From Arthrobacter sp. N199823 (GTDB lineage: Bacteria; Actinomycetota; Actinomycetes; Actinomycetales; Micrococcaceae): a stretch of DNA of 64,000 nt. The notes beneath the pieces are model-generated. The model saw only the letters and a program-made list of their open reading frames with translations. It had not been told where the DNA came from and searched no databases. A program made the translations under genes and the position numbers. Numbering within the stretch: the stretch's first letter is position 1; every line of letters starts with the position of its first letter. This document shows, in pieces, positions 58,698 through 64,000 of the stretch. The stretch covers positions 310,001-374,000 of the forward strand of contig NZ_PJIN01000003.1 of the NCBI RefSeq assembly GCF_002929705.1, in the 5' to 3' direction.

Positions 58698-60188
58698 ATG
58701 AAGTTATTCCGAATCAAATCAATTGAACACTCCCTTGCTGATGCTGAAGAGCCCGGCCACGGCCTCAAGCGCTCGCTGAGCACCTGGGACCTGATGATCA
58801 TGGGCATCGCCGTTGCTGTTGGTGCCGGCATCTTCTCGGTGGGGGCCAATGCCGCTGCAAACCACGCCGGCCCGGCTGTCTCTATCTCCTTCATTCTGGC
58901 TGCAATCACTTGCGCGCTGGCCATCATGTGTTATGCCGAATTTGCCACGGCCATCCCCGTTGCGGGCAGCGCCTACGTTTTCACCTATGCCACGGTTGGT
59001 GAGCTCTTGGCCTGGATTATCGGCTGGAACTTGGTTTTGGAATTGCTCATGGCAGCGTCGGTGATCGCCAAGTATTGGGGCATCTACCTCAGCAACTTCT
59101 TCGAGGCCGTCAATCTCAACGTCCCTTCCAATGTGGCGTTCGGTCCTATCACCGTTTACTGGGGACCACTGGTTGTTGTTTCCGCCTTCACTTTCATCCT
59201 GGTTATGGGAACCAAGCTGGCAGCGCGGATCAACAACGTCTTCACGCTGATTAAAATCGGCATTGTCCTCTTCGTGATCGTGGTTGGCTTCTTCTACGTC
59301 AAGATGGATAACTACAAGCCGTTCGTTCCGCCGTCTCAGCCGGCCCCGGCCACCGAGAGCTCATGGCAGCTCCAACCGTTCTTGTCCTTGCTGACAGGCG
59401 CCGAGCCGTCGATGTACGGATTTGCCGGCATCATTTCAGGTGCAGCCCTAGTCTTCTTTGCCTTCATTGGCTTTGATGTAGTCGCCACGAGTGCTGAAGA
59501 GGTCAAGAACCCAGCCAAGACCCTTCCTCGGGGCATATTTGCTGGACTTGCTGTCACAACTGTCCTGTACATTTTGGTCACGCTGGCCGTGACCGGCATG
59601 GTGTCCTATGAGGACCTTGCCAATGCGGCCGACCCCTCATTGTCAACAGCGTTCTCGCTGGTTGGTGCCGACTGGGCCGTGGTCATTATTTCCCTCGGAT
59701 CACTCATTGGCCTGACCACTGTCATCATGGTGCTGCTGATGGGCCTTGCCCGCGTCATGATGGCTATGAGCCGTGACGGGCTGCTGCCGCGAGCCCTGAG
59801 CAAGACCTCCGACAAGCACGCCACGCCCGCCAGAACACAGATCTTGAGTGGTGTCCTTGTTGCCGTCCTGGCTGGCTTCACGCCGGTAGAGGTGCTCAGC
59901 GAAATGATCAATATCGGCACGCTCAGTGCTTTCGTCATGGTCAGCATTGGCATTTTGGTGCTTCGCCGAAAGCGTCCAGACCTCAAGCCCGCTTTCCGGG
60001 TTCCGTTTGGCCCCGTCATTCCTGTGCTCTCAGCCCTGCTGTGCATTTACCTGATGCTGAACCTGGCCACTTTGACGTGGGTTTTCTTCGCCGTCTGGGT
60101 GGCTGTGGGCTTGGTGTTCTACTTCAGTTACGGACACTGGAATTCCAGATTGCGCCGTGAAGAAGCGGCACTCACAAAAACTGTTTGA
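58698..60188 (+). CDS. APC family amino-acid permease
   Basis: A 496-residue membrane protein with twelve to fourteen helices. The helix 1 motif LMIMGIAVAVGAGIFSVG carries the unwound G-x-G-I-F segment that binds the substrate amine and carboxyl. ALAIMCYAEFATAIPVAGSAYVFTYATVGEL is the helix 2-3 signature, and VFFAFIGFDVVATSAEEVKNPAK (helix 6) also binds substrate. It belongs to the cationic amino-acid transporter-like subgroup of APC. A good ribosome site is not evident. A single gene. Confidence 0.9.
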   Translation: MKLFRIKSIEHSLADAEEPGHGLKRSLSTWDLMIMGIAVAVGAGIFSVGANAAANHAGPAVSISFILAAITCALAIMCYAEFATAIPVAGSAYVFTYATVGELLAWIIGWNLVLELLMAASVIAKYWGIYLSNFFEAVNLNVPSNVAFGPITVYWGPLVVVSAFTFILVMGTKLAARINNVFTLIKIGIVLFVIVVGFFYVKMDNYKPFVPPSQPAPATESSWQLQPFLSLLTGAEPSMYGFAGIISGAALVFFAFIGFDVVATSAEEVKNPAKTLPRGIFAGLAVTTVLYILVTLAVTGMVSYEDLANAADPSLSTAFSLVGADWAVVIISLGSLIGLTTVIMVLLMGLARVMMAMSRDGLLPRALSKTSDKHATPARTQILSGVLVAVLAGFTPVEVLSEMINIGTLSAFVMVSIGILVLRRKRPDLKPAFRVPFGPVIPVLSALLCIYLMLNLATLTWVFFAVWVAVGLVFYFSYGHWNSRLRREEAALTKTV

Positions 60189-60243
60189 GCAAAACTGAAG
60201 TAGAGCCGATGCAAGGTAGGACAGCTGTGCGACGCTGGAAGGC

Positions 60244-61026
60244 ATGAGAAAAATGCATCCAAGGACGCTAGCGGATGTAGCGCCTGAAGCTGTGCTGCTG
60301 GCCGGGGCGGGCCGGGCCGTTCTGCTGCAGCTGGCCAACCCGGCCGTGGGGCATGGCGTGGCGGACCATTCCAGCTTTGCCACCGACCCGCTCAAGCGAC
60401 TGCACGGCACTCTGAGCTATATCTATGCACTGAGCAACGGCACCCCGGCCCAGCGCAGAAGCATGCAGCGGCAGGTGCAGCGAGCTCATCTGCCCGTCAA
60501 GGCAGCCGGAACCCCGCGAACACCCGCCTACGACGCCTCCGATCCCCAGCTGCAGCTGTGGGTGGCGGCCACGCTGTATGAGTCAGCGTTGCAAATATAC
60601 GACGCCGTGTTCCCGGCGCTTTCCGCCTCCGAAGCGGAATCGGTGTACCAAAGTTACGCCATCCTGGGCACAGCATTGGGCATGCCAGCAGATCTTTGGC
60701 CACGCACTCGTGCTGACTTCGCCGCGTACTGGGCGAAGCAAGTGGATCAACTCAGTGTTGATCTGACGGTTCGGGGAGTGGCGGCGGAGCTGCTTGCAGC
60801 GAGGCAGGCGCCATGGGGGATTCGAGTCCTCATGCCGCTGGCCCGCTTCCTGACGGCGGGTCAGCTGCCGCCCACGGTGCGGGACATGTACGGCTTTGCC
60901 TGGTCGCCTCGCAAGGAGCAGCTCTTGAATGTCTGTTTCCGGATAATGGCGCTGCTGGTGACCATCGCGCCAAAGGCTATCCGCCACGCGCCCATGCGTT
61001 TCTATCTCCGGCGTATTCCGGACTAG
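60244..61026 (+). CDS. MpaB/DUF2236 family oxygenase-like protein
   Basis: A 260-residue protein of the DUF2236 (MpaB/latex-clearing-protein-like) family. The N-terminal segment VLLAGAGRAVLLQLANPAVGHGVADHSSF, then DPLKRLHGTLSYIYAL, and the helix YDASDPQLQLWVAATLYESALQIYDA are typical. MpaB from Penicillium cleaves an isoprenoid side chain, but most bacterial members have unknown substrates. A haem-binding histidine is likely but not assigned here. It starts at ATG 60244. It is convergent with the DUF2461 gene. Confidence 0.85.
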   Translation: MRKMHPRTLADVAPEAVLLAGAGRAVLLQLANPAVGHGVADHSSFATDPLKRLHGTLSYIYALSNGTPAQRRSMQRQVQRAHLPVKAAGTPRTPAYDASDPQLQLWVAATLYESALQIYDAVFPALSASEAESVYQSYAILGTALGMPADLWPRTRADFAAYWAKQVDQLSVDLTVRGVAAELLAARQAPWGIRVLMPLARFLTAGQLPPTVRDMYGFAWSPRKEQLLNVCFRIMALLVTIAPKAIRHAPMRFYLRRIPD

Positions 61027-61068
61027 GGCTTGCTCGAGACGGCCAACCCTGCCGGCAGTGGCCCTTGT

Positions 61069-61704
61069 TCATGGTGCGGCATAGTGGATGACCCAGTCCA
61101 CCAGGGGGCGTAGTTGTTCCCAGCGTTCGGCGATATGCAGTTGGGCGCTACCATCGTCGAGCCAGTCCGGTATCCCCAGCAGTAATGAGGCACTCAGTGT
61201 CTTGTGGCGGAGCAGGTGCGCCCGCGGGTGATCCCGAGGAAATCCCCGGGGTGTGGTTTTTAGGTCTGGCGGGGCCACAGTGAAGCCGTCTGCGGCTAGC
61301 TGATTGAGGATGTCGAGCAGAGCCGTCCCGCTGGACGTGGCATCCACAGCAGCCCGAAAGCGGGCCAGTTGAGCTGGTGCCGCGGACCTGTAGCCGCCGC
61401 CCACGCTCAGCCCGCCAGCATCCAGATGGAGATAGTATCCAACATCTTCATAGGGTGAAAGGAACATGCCCTGGGCGCTCTTGTACGGCTCTTGGGTGGT
61501 TGAAAATCTCATGTCCTTGTAAGGGCGGAAGATCTTGCCCGGACCAAATCTAGCTTCCAAGCCGCTTCGGAGAGCGGAAAACGGAGCCAGCACATCGGCG
61601 TCGTAAGTGTCTTTGTGCGCCAGCCACCAACTGCGGTTGTTATTGCTTTCAAGGGCGGCGTAAAACTCCAGGGCTGCCGCGGGAAACCCGGTGAATGTAT
61701 CCAT
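61069..61704 (-). CDS. DUF2461 family protein
   Basis: A 211-residue protein of the DUF2461 (TIGR02453) family of unknown function. The signature parts are FPAAALEFYAALESNNNRSWW, the KDMRFSTTQEPYKSAQGMFLSP region, and GYYLHLDAGGLSVGGGYR. No catalytic motif is known. It is transcribed towards the DUF2236 gene and away from the Fur gene, with about 155 bases before the latter. Confidence 0.88.
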   Translation of the reverse strand: MDTFTGFPAAALEFYAALESNNNRSWWLAHKDTYDADVLAPFSALRSGLEARFGPGKIFRPYKDMRFSTTQEPYKSAQGMFLSPYEDVGYYLHLDAGGLSVGGGYRSAAPAQLARFRAAVDATSSGTALLDILNQLAADGFTVAPPDLKTTPRGFPRDHPRAHLLRHKTLSASLLLGIPDWLDDGSAQLHIAERWEQLRPLVDWVIHYAAP

Positions 61705-61821
61705 GGACTGAGCCTAAAGAGCGCGGGAGGCTCCCACCAGTACCTATGCCGGGAACGGGCACACAGCTGGCCTAAACAATGGCTGTGGAGGAATTAAAAG
61801 GGACGCGCCGCGGCCGCTTTA

Positions 61822-61836
61822 CTGGACTCGGTCCAG
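61822..61836 (+). promoter_or_regulatory. Palindrome before the Fur gene (candidate autoregulatory site)
   Basis: CTGGACTCGGTCCAG, two perfect 6-base arms and a 3-base centre, flanked by TTTA and AAAG, lies 22 bases before the ATG at 61859. Actinobacterial FurA repressors bind their own promoters. The assignment is by position and is tentative. Confidence 0.4.
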
Positions 61837-61858
61837 AAAGGCGGATAGTGTGGGAGCC

Positions 61859-62326
61859 ATGGAAAAGGAACGAACAATCGAGGACTTATTGCGGGCAGCA
61901 TCGCTGCGCGTGACTCGTCCTCGCGTTGCCGTTCTCAGTGCGGTCAGCACCCACCCTCATGCCGATGCCGACACCATCATCGGTGCTGTTCGCACCGACC
62001 TGGGAAGCGTCTCCAAGCAAGCCGTCTACGACGTGCTGGCGGCGCTGGTAGAGGCAGATCTGGTACGCCGGATTGAACCGTCAGGCTCGCCTGCGCGGTT
62101 CGAGACACGGGTAGGGGACAATCACCACCATGTGGTCTGCCGCAGTTGCGCAGACATTGCAGATGTGGACTGCGCCCTCGGCGAGGCACCCTGTTTGCAT
62201 GCCTCCAACAGCCATGGCTTCAGCATTGATGAGGCCGAGGTTATCTACTGGGGCACCTGTCCTGACTGCACCGCCAAGAGACTTCTGAACGAGCAAGACC
62301 CAACTATCACTAGGAGCGATAAGTAA
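61859..62326 (+). CDS. furA: Fur family peroxide/iron regulator (FurA-like)
   Basis: A 155-residue Fur-type repressor. The N-terminal winged helix is [20 protein letters not shown], then [39 protein letters not shown] carries the regulatory metal site ligands. GTCPDC is the C-terminal cysteine pair of the structural zinc site (with CRSC). The adjacent catalase gene, three bases downstream, is a classical arrangement. A peroxide-sensing repressor for the catalase is therefore likely. The ATG at 61859 is used. Confidence 0.92.
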   Translation: MEKERTIEDLLRAASLRVTRPRVAVLSAVSTHPHADADTIIGAVRTDLGSVSKQAVYDVLAALVEADLVRRIEPSGSPARFETRVGDNHHHVVCRSCADIADVDCALGEAPCLHASNSHGFSIDEAEVIYWGTCPDCTAKRLLNEQDPTITRSDK

Positions 62327-62328
62327 AG

Positions 62329-63795
62329 ATGACTATCGAAAACACCTCCCCGCTGACAACAGCCGCAGGCGCGCCTGTTGCCAACAACCAGGACAGCCTC
62401 ACAGCCGGTCCTCGCGGACCCATGCTGCTGCAGGACGTTTGGTTCCTAGAGAAGCTGGCTCACTTTAGCCGCGAAGTCATCCCCGAGCGTCGCATGCACG
62501 CCAAGGGCTCCGGTGCCTTCGGTACCTTCACGGTCACCAACGACATCACCAAGTACACCAAGGCAGACATCTTCTCCGAGGTGGGCAAGAAGACCGAGCT
62601 CTTTACTCGCTTCTCCACGGTTGCCGGTGAGCGCGGCGCTGCCGACGCCGAGCGTGACATCCGCGGCTTCTCCGTGAAGTTCTACACCGAGGAAGGCAAC
62701 TGGGACCTGGTTGGCAACAACACCCCCGTCTTCTTCTTCCGTGATGGCCTGAAGTTCCCCGATCTGAACCGCGCTGTCAAGCGCGATCCGCGCACCAACC
62801 TGCGCAGCGCCGAGAACAACTGGGACTTCTGGACCAACCTCCCCGAGTCCTTGCACCAGGTCACGATCGTCATGTCTGACCGCGGCATCCCCGACGGCTA
62901 CCGTCATATGCACGGCTTCGGCTCACACACCTTCTCCCTGATCAACGCAGCGGGCGAGCGTTTCTGGGTCAAGTTCCACCACGTCACGCAGCAGGGCATC
63001 AAGAACCTCAGCGATGCCGAGGCCGCCGCAGTCGTTGCTGGCGACCGCGAGTCCAGCCAGCGCGATCTTTTCGACTCGATCGAGAACGGCGACTTCCCGA
63101 AGTGGAAGCTCATGGTCCAGATCATGCCCGAGGCTGACGCTGACACGTACAAGTACCACCCGTTCGACCTCACCAAGGTCTGGTCCAAGAAGGACTACCC
63201 GCTCATTGAGGTTGGCGAGTGGGAACTGAACCGCAACGCCGAGAACTACTTCGCCGATGTTGAGCAGGCTGCCTTCTCCCCGGCCAACGTTGTTCCCGGC
63301 ATCAGCTTCTCCCCGGACCGCATGCTGCAGGCCCGCCTCTTCTCCTACGGCGACGCCGCCCGCTACCGCCTCGGTGTCAACCACCACCAGATCCCGGTGA
63401 ACGCCGCGAAGAACGCTGTCAACACCTACCACCGCGATGGCCAGGGCCGCGTGGATGGCAACCAGGGCCGCACCCCCGGCATTGAGCCGAACTCCTACGG
63501 CCGCTGGCCCGAGCAGCCCGCCTACGCGGATCCGGCACAGGCTATTGGCGCCATTGCTGACCGGTTCAACTACCGCGAAGACGATGCCAACTACTTTGAG
63601 CAGCCCGGCATCCTGTTCCGCGAAAAGATGAGCGACGAGCAGCGTCAGGTGCTCTTCGAGAACACCGCCCGCGCCATCGATGGAGCCTCACAGGCCACCA
63701 TCGAGCGTCACATCTACAACTGCACCCAGGCCGATCCGGCTTACGGGGCAGGAGTACGCGCGGCCATTGAGGCTCACCAAGCGTCCAAGGCATAG
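62329..63795 (+). CDS. katA: Monofunctional haem catalase
   Basis: A 488-residue small-subunit catalase that disproportionates hydrogen peroxide. Active-site H57 lies in [18 protein letters not shown], and the haem iron is bound by Y340 in [39 protein letters not shown] and [16 protein letters not shown] are the substrate-channel and haem-pocket signatures. [14 protein letters not shown] is also typical. It starts three bases after the FurA stop, so the two are co-transcribed. A strong terminator follows. Confidence 0.96.
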   Translation: MTIENTSPLTTAAGAPVANNQDSLTAGPRGPMLLQDVWFLEKLAHFSREVIPERRMHAKGSGAFGTFTVTNDITKYTKADIFSEVGKKTELFTRFSTVAGERGAADAERDIRGFSVKFYTEEGNWDLVGNNTPVFFFRDGLKFPDLNRAVKRDPRTNLRSAENNWDFWTNLPESLHQVTIVMSDRGIPDGYRHMHGFGSHTFSLINAAGERFWVKFHHVTQQGIKNLSDAEAAAVVAGDRESSQRDLFDSIENGDFPKWKLMVQIMPEADADTYKYHPFDLTKVWSKKDYPLIEVGEWELNRNAENYFADVEQAAFSPANVVPGISFSPDRMLQARLFSYGDAARYRLGVNHHQIPVNAAKNAVNTYHRDGQGRVDGNQGRTPGIEPNSYGRWPEQPAYADPAQAIGAIADRFNYREDDANYFEQPGILFREKMSDEQRQVLFENTARAIDGASQATIERHIYNCTQADPAYGAGVRAAIEAHQASKA

Positions 63796-63808
63796 TCCTT
63801 AAAGACGT

Positions 63809-63860
63809 ACGACGGCGGCACCCACCTTCGCTTATTGCGGAAGGTGGGTGCCGCCGTCGT
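63809..63860 (+). terminator. Rho-independent terminator after katA
   Basis: A perfect 21-bp stem (63809-63829 and 63840-63860) with a 10-base loop. The foot ACGACGGCGGCACC is like the stem foot at 50588-50599. It lies 13 bases past the catalase stop. Confidence 0.93.
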
Positions 63861-63903
63861 TAGTTAACGCAGGTATCCGGGTGTCCCAGTCCCTCGAGGA
63901 TGC

Positions 63904-63942
63904 AGTAGTTGCTAATGTTCGGCGCGAACATTAGCAACTACT
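63904..63942. repeat. Perfect 18-bp inverted repeat at the right edge
   Basis: AGTAGTTGCTAATGTTCG (63904-63921), three bases, then its exact complement (63925-63942). There is no T-run and no gene after it in the window. It could be an operator for a gene beyond the edge, or an intergenic palindrome of the kind seen at 6369. The rest of 63861-64000 shows nothing else. Confidence 0.75.
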
Positions 63943-64000
63943 CACCTTTCGCGGAGGGTGGGGAGGGGGCCAGGGGAGCGAGGAGGGGGAGTGGAGGAGA

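Overview
The window is high-GC DNA carrying a menaquinone pathway, leaderless-looking promoters, a class E sortase-type signal (LAxTG), PucR, Fur and NrtR regulators, and ATGA or TAATG stop-start overlaps. This fits an actinobacterium, most likely a Micrococcaceae member close to Arthrobacter. The genus is an inference from gene content and protein style. No rRNA, tRNA, CRISPR array or intact insertion sequence was seen.

Layout. 1-1376: amino-acid ABC importer (permease cut by the window edge, lipoprotein receptor). 1544-6247: menaquinone genes (isochorismate synthase, divergent menG, geranylgeranyl-reductase-like flavoprotein, polyprenyl diphosphate synthase). 6250-7850: repeat-rich island with a DUF559-type nuclease gene between two oppositely oriented copies of one palindromic element. 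7851-9635: an unknown protein, a SUKH (SMI1/KNR4) protein and a TRIC-type channel. 9767-13537: ABC exporter plus MFS exporter. 13691-19424: sulfate assimilation (chelatase, sulfite reductase, cysH, cysD, cysN). 19701-22326: two secreted repetitive proteins, the second with three cysteine-free chaplin-like modules and an LAHTG sorting signal. 23277-25902: NAD salvage operon pnuC-nadR-nrtR behind a perfect palindrome. 26069-34641: LacI regulator and a peptide-type ABC importer operon ending in an alpha/beta hydrolase and a GH1 beta-glucosidase. 34820-37356: alarmone synthetase, VOC protein, AraC regulator. 37443-40557: sulfonate-type ABC importer containing a small coupled membrane gene that duplicates the receptor's promoter and N-terminus. 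40922-43684: cysG and a ferredoxin-NADP reductase. 43846-45827: MFS/GntR pair. 46019-50486: PucR and a GABA branch. 50719-53179: tandem paralogous six-helix membrane proteins of unrecognised family. 53303-63795: universal stress protein, flavoprotein disulfide reductase, RarD, second ferredoxin-NADP reductase, APC permease, MpaB-like protein, DUF2461, Fur-catalase pair.

The strongest integrated story is sulfur. Sulfate is activated by CysDN and reduced by CysH and a siroheme sulfite reductase. Siroheme comes from CysG plus the separate chelatase, and electrons probably come from ferredoxin via the FprA-type reductase. Sulfonates enter through the importer at 37443-40557. Four promoters in these loci (sir, sulfonate receptor, small gene, cysG) share GTGA-type elements on a 10-bp pitch at one fixed distance upstream of the -35 box, and all four place the -10 box 6-8 nt before the ATG. 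This suggests one sulfur regulator acting on leaderless transcripts.

Other points of interest are the chaplin-like protein, the tandem RYPAMFQPGG proteins, a 41-nt-period inverted repeat array at 40611-40798, and in-frame 42-bp repeats inside nrtR.
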